Positions 9,440-18,471 of a DNA stretch of 64,000 nucleotides are shown piece after piece. The DNA is taken from positions 124,001 to 188,000 of the forward strand of contig NZ_BQHR01000003.1 of assembly GCF_021601625.1 (NCBI RefSeq), in the 5' to 3' direction. This DNA is from Pseudomonas paraglycinae (GTDB taxonomy: Bacteria > Pseudomonadota > Gammaproteobacteria > Pseudomonadales > Pseudomonadaceae). The notes beneath the pieces are model-generated. The model saw only the letters and a program-made list of their open reading frames with translations, was not told the DNA's origin and did no database searches. The position numbers and the translations under genes were made by a program. The stretch's first letter is position 1, and each line of letters begins with the position of its first letter.

Positions 9440-9574
9440 ATTGCCCACACACTCACCCGTATTCATGAGGAGAGCGCGCGTGTCGCCAAGCCTGTTCCGA
9501 CGATAACCATCAGCCCGCTGTGCGTTTTCCGTTCTGCCCTTTTTCCGGCTGCTATTTATTACAGGCCCAGGTTC

Positions 9575-10873
9575 ATGCCCGAATACGTCAATTGGCTTCG
9601 CCACGCGTCTCCTTATATCAATGCTCACCGCGATTGCACCTTCGTTGTCATGCTTCCGGGCGACGGCGTGGAGCATCCGAATTTCGGCAACATCGTCCAT
9701 GACATCGTGCTGCTGCACAGCCTCGGCGTGCGGCTGGTACTGGTTCATGGTTCCCGTCCGCAGATCGAAACCCGCCTTGCTGCACGCGGCCTGACCCCGC
9801 ATTACCACCACGGCATGCGCATCACTGATGCCGCGACGCTGGAGTGCGTGATCGACGCGGTCGGCCAGTTGCGTATTGCCATCGAAGCGCGGCTGTCGAT
9901 GGACATGGCTTCGTCGCCGATGCAGGGCTCGCGTCTGCGGGTGGCCAGCGGCAACCTTGTTACGGCGCGGCCGATCGGCGTGCTGGAAGGCGTCGACTAC
10001 CACCACACCGGCGAAGTGCGCCGGGTCGACCGCAAAGGCATCAACCGTCTGCTCGACGAGCGCTCCATCGTGCTGCTGTCGCCGCTGGGTTATTCGCCTA
10101 CCGGCGAGATCTTCAACCTCGCCTGCGAAGACGTCGCCACCCGCGCCGCCATCGATCTGGGCGCCGACAAGCTGCTGCTGTTCGGCGCCGACCTCGGTCT
10201 GATCGACGAAAACGGCAAACTGGTGCGCGAACTGCGTCCGCAACAGGTGCCGGCACATCTGCAGCGTCTGGGCAGCAACTATCAGGCGGAACTGCTGGAT
10301 GCCGCCGCCGAAGCCTGTCGTGGCGGCGTGGCACGCAGCCATATCGTCAGTTATGCCGAGGATGGTGCGCTGCTGACCGAACTGTTCACCCGTGACGGTG
10401 GCGGTACGCTGGTGGCCCAGGAGCAATTCGAACTGGTGCGCGAGGCGGCGATTGAAGACGTCGGTGGCTTGCTTGACCTGATCAGCCCGCTGGAAGAGCA
10501 GGGGATTCTGGTGCGTCGCTCGCGCGAAGTGCTGGAGCGTGAGATCGAGCAGTTCAGTGTGGTCGAGCGTGAAGGGATGATCATCGCCTGTGCGGCGCTG
10601 TATCAGATTGCCGATTCGGATGCCGGTGAACTGGCGTGCCTGGCGGTGAATCCCGAGTATCGCCATGGCGGTCGCGGCGACGAATTGCTCGAGCGCATCG
10701 AGACCCGTGCCCGGGCGCAGGGCCTGAAGACTTTGTTCGTCCTCACCACCCGCACTGCCCACTGGTTCCGCGAGCGCGGTTTCGAGCCGAGCAGCGTTGA
10801 ACGCCTGCCGGCGGCGCGGGCTTCTCTCTATAACTATCAGCGCAATTCGAAGATCTTCGAAAAGTCTCTGTGA
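9575..10873 (+). CDS. argA: Amino-acid N-acetyltransferase (N-acetylglutamate synthase)
   Basis: Catalyses the first step of arginine synthesis, acetylation of glutamate by acetyl-CoA. The 432-aa chain has the classical two-domain build: an amino acid kinase-like domain (about 20-280), which carries the arginine feedback site, and a C-terminal GNAT domain (about 287-432) with the acetyl-CoA loop region LACLAVNPEYRHGGRGDELL. The start MPEYVNWLRHASPYINAH matches the usual N-terminus of the Pseudomonas enzyme. It follows argE in the same direction, and a terminator 7 bp after the stop closes the unit. Confidence 0.96.
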   Translation: MPEYVNWLRHASPYINAHRDCTFVVMLPGDGVEHPNFGNIVHDIVLLHSLGVRLVLVHGSRPQIETRLAARGLTPHYHHGMRITDAATLECVIDAVGQLRIAIEARLSMDMASSPMQGSRLRVASGNLVTARPIGVLEGVDYHHTGEVRRVDRKGINRLLDERSIVLLSPLGYSPTGEIFNLACEDVATRAAIDLGADKLLLFGADLGLIDENGKLVRELRPQQVPAHLQRLGSNYQAELLDAAAEACRGGVARSHIVSYAEDGALLTELFTRDGGGTLVAQEQFELVREAAIEDVGGLLDLISPLEEQGILVRRSREVLEREIEQFSVVEREGMIIACAALYQIADSDAGELACLAVNPEYRHGGRGDELLERIETRARAQGLKTLFVLTTRTAHWFRERGFEPSSVERLPAARASLYNYQRNSKIFEKSL

Positions 10874-10879
10874 GATGCG

Positions 10880-10914
10880 ATTGCCCCCACGGGATGCGTG
10901 GGGGCAATTTGTTT
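10880..10914. terminator. Terminator between argA and tauA-like gene
   Basis: An 11-bp stem (TTGCCCCCACG / CGTGGGGGCAA) is followed by TTTGTTT. It lies between the convergent argA and tauA-like stops and can serve argA. The minus-strand side has a weaker T-run. Confidence 0.8.
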
Positions 10915-11902
10915 ACTCCGCTACAAATTTCGCACTGACATACGGCGAGTAGTCAGGCAAAACGCTTTCGACCTTGCCCTGTTCCTTCAAAAATTTTGCC
11001 GTCTCACCAATTGCCTTCGCCGTGCCGCCGTCCAGCAGCGCCGTGGTCTGTTGCGCCTGGGCGTCCGGGAAGGCCGAACCCGCGAGCAATTCCGGTACGT
11101 CGGCAGCATTGGCACCGGTCAGTTTGGCGATTTTTTGTACAGGCACCGAGTCGGCTGTCCAGCTGTCTTTATGGGCGGCGTAATCCGCGAACGAGTCCAG
11201 AGTCACCTTGGCGAACTTGGCCACGACTTCAGGATGCTTCTCGGCAAAGTCCTTGCGCGCGACCCAGACTTCGAAGGTCGGCGCGCCCCACTGGCCGACC
11301 TGCGCGGCATCGGTCAGGGTCTTGCCGGTCTTGCGGATTTCACCCAGCGCCGGCGACCAGACAAAGGCACCGTCGATGTCGCCACGCTTCCAGGCTGCCG
11401 CGATTTCTGCGGGTTGCAGGTTCACCACTTTGACTTTCGAGGTGTCCAGGCCCCAGTGCTTGAGCGCACCGAGCAGGCTGTAGTGGGAGGTGGAAACGAA
11501 CGGGGTGGCGATGGTCTTGCCGATCAGGTCTTCGGGCTTGTTGATACCGCTGCCGTTACGCACCACCAGTGCTTCGGCGGCATTGATCTGCGCCGAGACG
11601 ATAAAGGCCACGATCGGCAGATTGCGCGAAGCAGCGGCCGCCAGCGGGCTGGAGCCGAGGTTGCCGATCTGCACATCGCCGGAGGCGATGGCTGTCACAA
11701 CTTCCGGGCCGCTGTTGAACCGACGCCAGTCGATTTTCTCGCCGATGGCCTTTTCGTACACGCCGTCGGCCTGGGGGACTTTGCTCGGGTCAATACCGGT
11801 CTGGTAGCCGACGGTGAGGTTGGCGGCATGGGCTGAAAAAGAAATCAGCGCCGACACACAAACTGTAACAAATTGACTAGATAGTGCGCGTTTGGCCATC
11901 AT
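10913..11902 (-). CDS. TauA-type taurine/sulfonate ABC transporter binding protein (solitary)
   Basis: A 329-aa periplasmic binding protein. A signal peptide (about 1-27, ending SFSAHA) is followed by ANLTVGYQTG. The body shares long TauA-specific stretches with E. coli TauA: SGDVQIGNLGSSPLA, STSHYSLLGALKHWG, NLQPAEIAAAWKRGDIDGAF and VGQWGAPTFEVWVARKDF. It should bind taurine or a related sulfonate. The start at 11902 is set by AAAAGG upstream; a second ATG follows directly. tauB, tauC and tauD are not adjacent, so it must borrow a permease and ATPase from elsewhere. It is divergent from the OprD porin and a few kb from ssu, which fits a sulfur-starvation neighbourhood. Confidence 0.88.
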   Translation of the reverse strand: MMAKRALSSQFVTVCVSALISFSAHAANLTVGYQTGIDPSKVPQADGVYEKAIGEKIDWRRFNSGPEVVTAIASGDVQIGNLGSSPLAAAASRNLPIVAFIVSAQINAAEALVVRNGSGINKPEDLIGKTIATPFVSTSHYSLLGALKHWGLDTSKVKVVNLQPAEIAAAWKRGDIDGAFVWSPALGEIRKTGKTLTDAAQVGQWGAPTFEVWVARKDFAEKHPEVVAKFAKVTLDSFADYAAHKDSWTADSVPVQKIAKLTGANAADVPELLAGSAFPDAQAQQTTALLDGGTAKAIGETAKFLKEQGKVESVLPDYSPYVSAKFVAE

Positions 11903-12266
11903 GGCGTCGCCTTTTCGATAGGGTTTGACGAATCGGGGTTGCGTCAAAGCTAATCGATCTAAAAAAAGGCTAACAAATACCATTTAGTAATGAGCTTAGT
12001 CGCCGATACGCTGTATCCGGTGTGGATGGCAAATGGCTGGCCATATAGCTGAAAGGTATCAAAAAGAATTAATAAATTCTTTTTGGGTTTATCAGGAAGT
12101 CTTTACCCTGCAGGGACCAAATCACTGCGATTAGACCTTGGTCGTAGACATACAAGGTTACGATTGACTTGTCAGTCACGGTCTGGCGCTAATCGCGCAT
12201 CTTAGGATCCAGGGGCATCAGACCCCGGACCAGGAACACAAGAATTAGAAACGAGAGGAGCGAAAC
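11903..12266. other. 364-bp intergenic region between divergent tauA-like and porin genes
   Basis: No gene seen. This AT-rich spacer must hold two divergent promoters. Its clearest structure is the perfect 10-bp inverted repeat at 12061-12084, listed separately. Immediately before the porin start is a purine-rich ribosome site (GAGAGGAGCG). Confidence 0.7.
12061..12084. promoter_or_regulatory. 24-bp perfect dyad, candidate operator
   Basis: AAAAAGAATT and its exact complement AATTCTTTTT are separated by AATA, about midway between the two divergent starts. The symmetry and AT content suggest a dimeric regulator site. The T-run also allows a hairpin reading, but no gene ends here. Confidence 0.5.
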
Positions 12267-13622
12267 ATGAACAAGTCCACCTTGGCCCTGGCCGTGGCCG
12301 TAGGGGTTTTGGCGCAGCAGGCAGGCGCCGCCGGTTTCATCGAAGACAGCAAGGCCACCTTGGGGCTGCGTAACTTCTACATCAACACTGACAACCGTAG
12401 CGGCACTGCCGAACCAAGCCGCAACGAAGAGTGGGGCCAAGGCTTCGATCTGCGTTTCATCTCCGGCTACACCCAAGGCACCGTAGGCTTCGGTATCGAC
12501 GCCATCGGCCTGCTGGGCGTACGTCTGGATTCGGGCGGCGGCACCAACGGCAACGTTGCTGCTAACGGTAATCCTGGCACCGCTTACGGCGGCACTGTTT
12601 TCCCAAGCGAATCCAATGGTCAAGCGGTTGATAACTTCTCCAGCCTGGGCCTGACTGCCAAAGCCAAGATTTCCCAGACTGAACTGAAGCTGGGTACCCT
12701 GCAGCCGAAGAACCCGGTCATCGTGACCAACGACGGTCGCCTGCTGCCACAAACCTGGCAGGGTGGCCAGATCACTTCCGGCGAAATCAAGGACCTGACC
12801 CTGGTCGGTGGTCAGATCGAGCACGCGAAGGGTCGTAACTCCAGCAACAATGAGCAGCTGTCTATCAACGGCGCGGCACCGCGTACCGTTAACAGCAACA
12901 AGTTCATTTACGCCGGTGGTGACTACAAGATCACCAAAGACCTGACTGCCCAGTACTACTACGGCAACCTGGAAGATTTCTACAAGCAACACTTCCTGGG
13001 TCTGGTCCACAACTGGGCAATCGGCCCGGGCGTATTGAAGTCTGACTTCCGTTACTTCAACAGCTCTGACGACGGCCGCAACGGCAACACGCCTGCTTAC
13101 TTCAGCAGCGGTAACTACTCCGGTGTTGCCAGCGGTCGCGGTAAAGTCGACAACAACCTCTACAGCGGTCTGTTCCTGTACACCGTTGAAGGTCACACTT
13201 TCGGTGGCGGCTACCAGGTTTCCAACGGCAGCAGCGACTTCCCTTGGCTGAACCAGGGCGACGGTTCGTCTAACTACACCATCACCGACATGCAGATCCA
13301 GAAGTTCGGCCGTGCCGGCGAACGTACCTGGCAAGCTCGCTACTCGTATGACTTCGCCAAGGTTGGCGTACCGGGCCTGACCGCCGGTATGGTTTACCTG
13401 CGTGGCGATAACATCGACACCGTAACTTCCACCGGTCGTGAAAACGGCAATGGCGACACCGAGTGGGAACGCGACCTGACCATCGGTTACGTCGTGCCGG
13501 AAGGCCCGCTGAAGAACGTCGGCTTCATGTGGAAAAACGCTACCTGGCGTACCAACATCGCCGGTGTTCGCGACCAGGACGAAAACCGCCTGATCCTCAG
13601 CTACTCGATCCCGCTGCTGTAA
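12267..13622 (+). CDS. OprD-family outer membrane porin
   Basis: A 451-aa substrate-specific porin. The signal peptide (MNKSTLALAVAVGVLAQQAG, cleavage near AGA) is followed by the family opening AGFIEDSKATLGLRNFYIN. The rest is alternating amphipathic strands rich in Gly, Asn and aromatic residues, ending LILSYSIPLL like other OprD/OprE/OprQ members. It should form an 18-strand monomeric barrel for small, usually anionic or amino-acid-like solutes; the substrate is not deducible. Its position between a TauA-like gene and lsfA-ssu makes a sulfonate or sulfur-compound porin plausible, but that is inference. It has a strong ribosome site and its own terminator, so it is probably monocistronic. 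Confidence 0.93.
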   Translation: MNKSTLALAVAVGVLAQQAGAAGFIEDSKATLGLRNFYINTDNRSGTAEPSRNEEWGQGFDLRFISGYTQGTVGFGIDAIGLLGVRLDSGGGTNGNVAANGNPGTAYGGTVFPSESNGQAVDNFSSLGLTAKAKISQTELKLGTLQPKNPVIVTNDGRLLPQTWQGGQITSGEIKDLTLVGGQIEHAKGRNSSNNEQLSINGAAPRTVNSNKFIYAGGDYKITKDLTAQYYYGNLEDFYKQHFLGLVHNWAIGPGVLKSDFRYFNSSDDGRNGNTPAYFSSGNYSGVASGRGKVDNNLYSGLFLYTVEGHTFGGGYQVSNGSSDFPWLNQGDGSSNYTITDMQIQKFGRAGERTWQARYSYDFAKVGVPGLTAGMVYLRGDNIDTVTSTGRENGNGDTEWERDLTIGYVVPEGPLKNVGFMWKNATWRTNIAGVRDQDENRLILSYSIPLL

Positions 13623-13644
13623 TAGCGCGCTCAGGTAAATGACG

Positions 13645-13684
13645 AAAAAAAGCCCCGTCCGGCATCGCGCCGGACGGGGCTTTT
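13645..13684 (+). terminator. Terminator after the OprD porin gene
   Basis: A long GC-rich perfect stem (AAAAGCCCCGTCCGGC / GCCGGACGGGGCTTTT) with a 6-nt loop lies 25 bp after the stop. Confidence 0.92.
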
Positions 13685-13917
13685 GCGTTTTCGGGTCCGG
13701 CTCACCCCCGTAAGCCTTTCCCGATGTTCCCCTCTTTACAGCAACTCAAGGCCTTCTCGAACCTTGAGGGCGATGTTCGTCGCGATGCTGCGGGACGTCC
13801 AGTGAACAGATGTTTAATATTCAATAAAGATATAAATATCTAGTTATTTATTCTTTTTAAGAAGATCGAATCCCGAGCTACAGTTGAGGTCTCCAACCAC
13901 TCATCAGGAGCCGCACC
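13685..13917 (+). promoter_or_regulatory. AT-rich lsfA upstream region
   Basis: No gene seen. GC falls sharply at about 13811-13862, where an imperfect dyad AGATAT-AA-ATATCT (13828-13841) is nested in AATAAA/TTTATT arms. The lsfA ribosome site (CAGGAG) follows. This is the sort of AT-rich block bound by CysB-type LysR activators of sulfur-starvation genes, but the regulator is inferred. Confidence 0.5.
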
Positions 13918-14556
13918 ATGAGCCTCAGACTTGGCGATATCGCCCCCGATTTCGAACAGGATTCCAGCGCCGGCAAGATTCGTTTCCACGAATGGCTGGG
14001 CGATAGCTGGGGCGTGCTGTTTTCCCACCCGGCGGACTTTACCCCGGTCTGCACCACCGAGCTGGGCTTCACTGCCAAGCTCAAGGACGAGTTCAACAAG
14101 CGCGGCGTGAAAGCCATTGCCCTGTCGGTCGACCCGGTGGACTCGCACCACAAGTGGATCGAGGACATCAACGAAACCCAGAACACCATCGTCAACTTCC
14201 CGATCCTGGCCGATGCCGATCGCAGGGTGTCCGATCTGTACGATCTGATCCACCCGAACGCCAACGACACCCTGACCGTGCGTTCGCTGTTCGTGATCGA
14301 TCCGAACAAGAAGATCCGCCTGACCATCACCTACCCGGCGAGCACCGGGCGCAACTTCCACGAGATCTTGCGGGTGATCGATTCGCTGCAGCTCACCGAC
14401 AACTACAAGGTAGCCACCCCGGCCAACTGGCAGGACGGTGAAGAAGTGGTGATCGTGCCGTCGCTCAAGGACGAAGACGAAATCAAGCAACGCTTTCCGA
14501 AGGGCTATCGCGCGGTGAAGCCGTACCTGCGCCTCACCCCACAGCCGAACAAATAA
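13918..14556 (+). CDS. lsfA: 1-Cys peroxiredoxin LsfA
   Basis: A 212-aa Prx6-type thiol peroxidase. The peroxidatic cysteine is Cys45 in HPADFTPVCTTELG. There is no resolving cysteine in the C-terminal half, and the long C-terminal domain (PALKP-like region DEDEIKQRFPKGYRAVKPYLR) is typical of 1-Cys enzymes. LsfA is a known sulfate-starvation-induced peroxidase in Pseudomonas and is usually found beside ssuE, as here. It probably protects against peroxide or sulfite stress when FMNH2-dependent sulfonate oxidation is active. It has a good AGGAG site. A REP hairpin and a terminator separate it from ssuE. Confidence 0.94.
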   Translation: MSLRLGDIAPDFEQDSSAGKIRFHEWLGDSWGVLFSHPADFTPVCTTELGFTAKLKDEFNKRGVKAIALSVDPVDSHHKWIEDINETQNTIVNFPILADADRRVSDLYDLIHPNANDTLTVRSLFVIDPNKKIRLTITYPASTGRNFHEILRVIDSLQLTDNYKVATPANWQDGEEVVIVPSLKDEDEIKQRFPKGYRAVKPYLRLTPQPNK

Positions 14557-14562
14557 AGTCCA

Positions 14563-14627
14563 ATCGCCAGCAGGCTGGCTCCCACAAGTGGGCGTTCCAT
14601 GTGGGAGCCAGCCAGCCTGCTGGCGAT
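14563..14627. repeat. REP-type hairpin (GCTGGC/GGGAGC family)
   Basis: Two inverted REP-like arms, ATCGCCAGCAGGCTGGCTCC and GGGAGCCAGCC..CTGGCGAT, flank a short centre. The arms resemble those at 20279-20389 and 48937-49016. It begins 6 bp after the lsfA stop and may stabilise or end that transcript. Confidence 0.85.
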
Positions 14628-14680
14628 GGCGGCGTCGAATGCGCCGCGCGCCTCCAATTTGTAACCACGATGCAGGGTTT

Positions 14681-14707
14681 CAGGCCGCTTTGACGGCCTG
14701 TTTTTTT
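14681..14707 (+). terminator. Rho-independent terminator upstream of ssuE
   Basis: A 7-bp stem (CAGGCCG / CGGCCTG) is followed directly by seven Ts. It should stop lsfA read-through before the ssu promoter. Confidence 0.85.
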
Positions 14708-14726
14708 GCCGCAAGAAAATGAAATG

Positions 14727-14778
14727 CATATCTCCATAAAGAATAACCAAATGAATAAATATGATTTATGGATATATG
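14727..14778. promoter_or_regulatory. 14-bp inverted repeat upstream of ssuE, candidate activator site
   Basis: CATATCTCCATAAA and TTTATGGATATATG are inverted repeats with one mismatch, separated by 24 AT-rich bases. The position, about 80-130 bp before ssuE, suits binding by a LysR activator such as CysB or a repressor such as SftR. The regulator's identity is not shown by the sequence. Confidence 0.5.
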
Positions 14779-14856
14779 AATCAACTGGTAAGGTCACTGA
14801 CATCGAAGCGAGATCGCAACCCGCGAATCGCCTGTAACGCGCAAGGAATCGTCTGA

Positions 14857-15450
14857 ATGCTGGTCGTCTCACTCGGTGGCAGTCCCAGTCAACGTTCCCG
14901 CTCCGGGGTGTTGCTGGAGCGCTCGCAACGCTGGTTGCAGCAGCAAGGGGTGGAAGTGGTGAGTTATCAGGTGCGGGACTTCCCGGCCGAAGACCTGCTC
15001 CACGCCCGCTTCGACAGCCCGAAGGTGCTCGACCTGCTGCAACAGATTGAAAACGCCGATGGCCTGCTGATCGCCACGCCGGTGTACAAGGCGTCGTTCT
15101 CCGGCGCCCTGAAGACCGTGCTGGATCTGCTGCCCGAGCGTGCGCTGAACCACAAGATTGTCCTGCCGATGGCTACCGGCGGCAGCATCGCCCACATGCT
15201 GGTGGTCGATTACGCCCTCAAGCCTGTGCTGTCGGCGTTGAAGGCCCAGGAAATGCTGCAAGGGATTTTTGCCGAGGACAGCCAGATCGCCTACGGCGAA
15301 GGCAGTGCCCAGGCGCAGTTGGCGCCGGCGCTGGAGCAGCGGTTGCATGAAGCGCTGGACCAGTTTGTCAGCGCCATGGCCCGCCGGCCGAAGCCGCTGG
15401 AGCCGGGGCTGTTGAACGAACGTTTGTTGAGTGCTCGCTGGAGCATTTGA
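14857..15450 (+). CDS. ssuE: NAD(P)H-dependent FMN reductase of the sulfonate system
   Basis: Supplies FMNH2 to the monooxygenase SsuD. The 197-aa flavodoxin-like fold starts [17 protein letters not shown], the phosphate-binding loop for FMN. It keeps the family segments [24 protein letters not shown] and [21 protein letters not shown]. It is the first gene of ssuEADCBF and is preceded by a terminator and an AT-rich regulatory block, so it probably marks the operon start. A 89-bp gap to ssuA is short enough for co-transcription. Confidence 0.94.
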   Translation: MLVVSLGGSPSQRSRSGVLLERSQRWLQQQGVEVVSYQVRDFPAEDLLHARFDSPKVLDLLQQIENADGLLIATPVYKASFSGALKTVLDLLPERALNHKIVLPMATGGSIAHMLVVDYALKPVLSALKAQEMLQGIFAEDSQIAYGEGSAQAQLAPALEQRLHEALDQFVSAMARRPKPLEPGLLNERLLSARWSI

Positions 15451-15539
15451 ACCACACCGAAACTTGAAGTACTCACCTTACTCAGCCGCCAACGGCCAAG
15501 CAGGTGCAGCCAAAACCCAACAGCAAAAAGGAGAGCGCT

Positions 15540-16505
15540 ATGCGCACTGTATTTTTGCGTCGTGGTCTGGTCGCTCTGTTTGCTGCGGCTGTGTCCTTCG
15601 GCGCCATCACTCAAGCTCAAGCCGAGACGCTACGGATCGGTTATCAGAAATACGGCACGCTGGTGCTGCTCAAAGCCAAAGGCACGCTGGAAAAGCGTCT
15701 CGCTGCTCAAGGCGTCGACGTGCAATGGACTGAATTCCCCGGCGGCCCGCAACTGCTGGAAGGCCTGAACGTCGGCTCGATCGACTTCGGTGTCACCGGC
15801 GAAACCCCGCCGGTCTTCGCCCAGGCTGCCGGTGCCGATCTGCTCTACGTGGCTTACGAGCCACCAGCGCCGAACAGCGAAGCGATCCTCGTGCCGAAAG
15901 ACTCGCCGATCAAATCGGTGGCGGATCTCAAGGGCAAGAAAGTCGCCCTGAACAAAGGCTCCAACGTCCACTATTTGCTGGTGCGTGCGCTGGAAGACGC
16001 CGGCCTCAAGTACACCGACATTCAAACCGTATTCCTGCCGCCGGCCGATGCCCGCGCCGCGTTCGAACGTGGCAGCGTCGACGCCTGGGTCATCTGGGAC
16101 CCGTACCAGGCCGCCGCCGAGAAACAGCTGCAAGCGCACACGCTGCGTGACGGCAAAGGCATCGTCGACAACCACCAGTTCTACCTGGCGACCAAACCCT
16201 ACGCACAGAAAAATCCAGAGGTGATCAAGACCCTCGTGGAAGAAGTGCGCGCCGTCGGCGAGTGGTCCAAGGCCAACCCGGAAGACGTGACCCAACAGGT
16301 GTCGCCGCTGCTCGGCCTGCCGGCAGACATCACCCTGACCTCGGTGAAACGCCAGGGCTACGGCGCGCTGTTCCTGACCCCGGAAGTGGTCGCCGCACAA
16401 CAGAAAATCGCCGACACCTTCTACCAGCTCAAGCTGATTCCCAAGCCGTTGAGCATCAAGGACGTGATCTGGACCCCGCCGGCCGCTGTGGCAAAAGCGC
16501 AGTAA
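15540..16505 (+). CDS. ssuA: Aliphatic sulfonate ABC transporter, periplasmic binding protein
   Basis: Captures alkanesulfonates for the SsuBC importer. It is 321 aa. The signal peptide (about 1-28, ending TQAQA) is followed by [20 protein letters not shown], the SsuA/TauA family start, and by [20 protein letters not shown] and [18 protein letters not shown] in the two lobes. The start at 15540 has AAAAGGAG at 6-7 nt, which is much better than the open frame 12 codons upstream. It lies between ssuE and ssuD in the canonical Pseudomonas order. Confidence 0.94.
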   Translation: MRTVFLRRGLVALFAAAVSFGAITQAQAETLRIGYQKYGTLVLLKAKGTLEKRLAAQGVDVQWTEFPGGPQLLEGLNVGSIDFGVTGETPPVFAQAAGADLLYVAYEPPAPNSEAILVPKDSPIKSVADLKGKKVALNKGSNVHYLLVRALEDAGLKYTDIQTVFLPPADARAAFERGSVDAWVIWDPYQAAAEKQLQAHTLRDGKGIVDNHQFYLATKPYAQKNPEVIKTLVEEVRAVGEWSKANPEDVTQQVSPLLGLPADITLTSVKRQGYGALFLTPEVVAAQQKIADTFYQLKLIPKPLSIKDVIWTPPAAVAKAQ

Positions 16506-16530
16506 TTCGAATCCCCAAGGAGACCACTCC

Positions 16531-17679
16531 ATGAGCCTCAACATCTTCTGGTTCCTGCCTACCCACGGCGACGGCCATTACCTTGGCACCGCCGAAGGCG
16601 CTCGCGCCGTCGACCACGGCTATCTGCAACAGGTCGCGCAAGCGGTGGATCGACTGGGTTTTGGCGGCGTGCTGATTCCCACCGGCCGCTCCTGCGAGGA
16701 CTCGTGGCTGGTGGCGGCATCGCTGATCCCGGTGACCCAGCGTCTGAAATTCCTTGTCGCCCTGCGCCCCGGGATCATTTCCCCGACGGTGGCGGCGCGT
16801 CAGGCGGCGACTCTGGATCGCCTGTCCGGCGGTCGTGCGCTGTTCAACCTGGTGACCGGTGGCGATCCGGAAGAGTTGGCCGGCGACGGTCTGTTCCTCG
16901 ATCACGAAGCGCGCTATCAGGCCTCGGTGGAATTCACCCGGATCTGGCGTCGGGTGCTGGAAGGCGAAACCGTGGATTACGACGGCGAGCACATCAGTGT
17001 GAAGGGCGCCAAATTGCTCTACCCGCCGATCCAGCAGCCGCGTCCGCCGCTGTACTTCGGCGGTTCGTCGGAAGCGGCGCAGGATCTGGCCGCCGAACAA
17101 GTGGAAATGGTCTTGACCTGGGGCGAGCCGCCGGCGGCAGTGGCGGAAAAGATCGAACAGGTTCGCGCCAAAGCAGCCAAGCTCGGGCGCACCGTACGCT
17201 TCGGCATTCGTCTGCATGTGATCGTGCGGGAAACCAACGCTGAAGCCTGGCAGGCGGCGGATCGCCTGATCTCGCATCTGGACGACGACACCATCAAACG
17301 TGCCCAGGCTTCGCTGGCGCGGTTCGATTCGGTCGGCCAGCAACGCATGGCTGCGCTGCACGGTGGCAGCCGCGACAACCTCGAAGTCAGCCCGAACCTG
17401 TGGGCCGGCGTCGGCCTGGTGCGCGGCGGTGCCGGTACGGCGCTGGTCGGCGACGGCCCGACCGTGGCGGCGCGCGTGAAGGAATACGCGGATCTGGGCA
17501 TCGATACCTTCATCTTCTCCGGTTATCCACACCTCGAAGAATCGTATCGGGTGGCCGAGTTGCTGTTCCCGCACCTCGACGTCGAGCGTCCGGAACTGCC
17601 GAAAAGCGCAGGTTACGTCAGCCCGTTCGGCGAGATGGTGGCCAACGACATTCTTCCCAAAGCCGCGTCCCAGAGCTGA
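16531..17679 (+). CDS. ssuD: FMNH2-dependent alkanesulfonate monooxygenase
   Basis: A 382-aa bacterial-luciferase-family enzyme. It uses FMNH2 from SsuE and O2 to cleave C1-and-longer alkanesulfonates to aldehyde plus sulfite. It begins [19 protein letters not shown], close to E. coli SsuD, and keeps [16 protein letters not shown], the [20 protein letters not shown] segment and [14 protein letters not shown] of the TIM-barrel active site. An AAGGAG ribosome site lies 10 nt before the ATG. ssuC follows after 9 bp. Confidence 0.96.
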   Translation: MSLNIFWFLPTHGDGHYLGTAEGARAVDHGYLQQVAQAVDRLGFGGVLIPTGRSCEDSWLVAASLIPVTQRLKFLVALRPGIISPTVAARQAATLDRLSGGRALFNLVTGGDPEELAGDGLFLDHEARYQASVEFTRIWRRVLEGETVDYDGEHISVKGAKLLYPPIQQPRPPLYFGGSSEAAQDLAAEQVEMVLTWGEPPAAVAEKIEQVRAKAAKLGRTVRFGIRLHVIVRETNAEAWQAADRLISHLDDDTIKRAQASLARFDSVGQQRMAALHGGSRDNLEVSPNLWAGVGLVRGGAGTALVGDGPTVAARVKEYADLGIDTFIFSGYPHLEESYRVAELLFPHLDVERPELPKSAGYVSPFGEMVANDILPKAASQS

Positions 17680-17688
17680 GGCGCCGCC

Positions 17689-18471
17689 ATGAAGAAATTT
17701 ATCCACAGCCTCGCGCCCTGGGCGTTGCCAGTGTTGTTGCTGGCGGTGTGGCAGTTGTCGGTGTCGGCGGGTTGGTTGTCGACACGGATTCTGCCGGCGC
17801 CGGTGGCGGTGATCGAAGCCGGCGTGAGCCTGGTGCGCAGCGGCGAAATCTGGACGCACCTGGCGATCAGCGGCTGGCGCGCCGCGCTGGGCTTCACCAT
17901 CGGTGGCAGCATCGGTCTGGTGCTGGGCTTCATCACCGGCCTGTCGAAGTGGGGCGAACGCCTGCTCGACAGCTCGGTGCAGATGATCCGCAACGTGCCG
18001 CACCTGGCGCTGATTCCGCTGGTGATCCTGTGGTTCGGCATCGATGAGTCGGCGAAGATTTTTCTGGTGGCATTGGGCACGTTGTTCCCGATCTACCTCA
18101 ACACCTATCACGGCATCCGCAACGTCGATCCGGCGCTGGTGGAGATGGCGCGCAGTTATGGCCTGTCCGGTTTCAGCCTGTTCTGGCAGGTGATTCTGCC
18201 GGGTGCGTTGCCTTCGATTCTGGTCGGCGTGCGCTTCGCCCTGGGCTTCATGTGGCTGACGCTGATCGTGGCGGAAACCATCTCCGCGAGCTCCGGCATC
18301 GGTTATCTGGCGATGAACGCCCGCGAGTTCCTGCAGACCGACGTGGTGGTGCTGGCGATTCTGATGTACGCGGTGCTCGGCAAGCTGGCCGACCTCGCGG
18401 CCCGTGGCCTTGAACGTGTGTGGCTGCGCTGGCATCCGGCGTATCAAGTGGCGAAAGGAGGTGCGGCATGA
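17689..18471 (+). CDS. ssuC: Aliphatic sulfonate ABC transporter permease
   Basis: A 260-aa inner-membrane permease with about six hydrophobic segments. The first is at about residues 10-28. The EAA cytoplasmic loop ([21 protein letters not shown]) contacts SsuB. It belongs to the BPD_transp_1 family of nitrate/sulfonate/taurine importers. The stop codon overlaps the ssuB start (ATGA at 18468-18471), implying translational coupling with the ATPase. Confidence 0.95.
   Translation: MKKFIHSLAPWALPVLLLAVWQLSVSAGWLSTRILPAPVAVIEAGVSLVRSGEIWTHLAISGWRAALGFTIGGSIGLVLGFITGLSKWGERLLDSSVQMIRNVPHLALIPLVILWFGIDESAKIFLVALGTLFPIYLNTYHGIRNVDPALVEMARSYGLSGFSLFWQVILPGALPSILVGVRFALGFMWLTLIVAETISASSGIGYLAMNAREFLQTDVVVLAILMYAVLGKLADLAARGLERVWLRWHPAYQVAKGGAA

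Larger units (their letters stand above)
14628..14856 (+). other. Non-coding region before ssuE
   Basis: No gene seen. It holds the terminator at 14681-14707 and the AT-rich inverted repeat at 14727-14778. The putative ssu promoter follows. There is only a weak AAGGAA ribosome site before the ssuE ATG. Confidence 0.6.

Noticed and set aside
11903-12266. Small ORF in the tauA-porin intergenic region
   Set aside because: Only short, AT-rich frames without ribosome sites are present. Regulatory DNA explains the region better.
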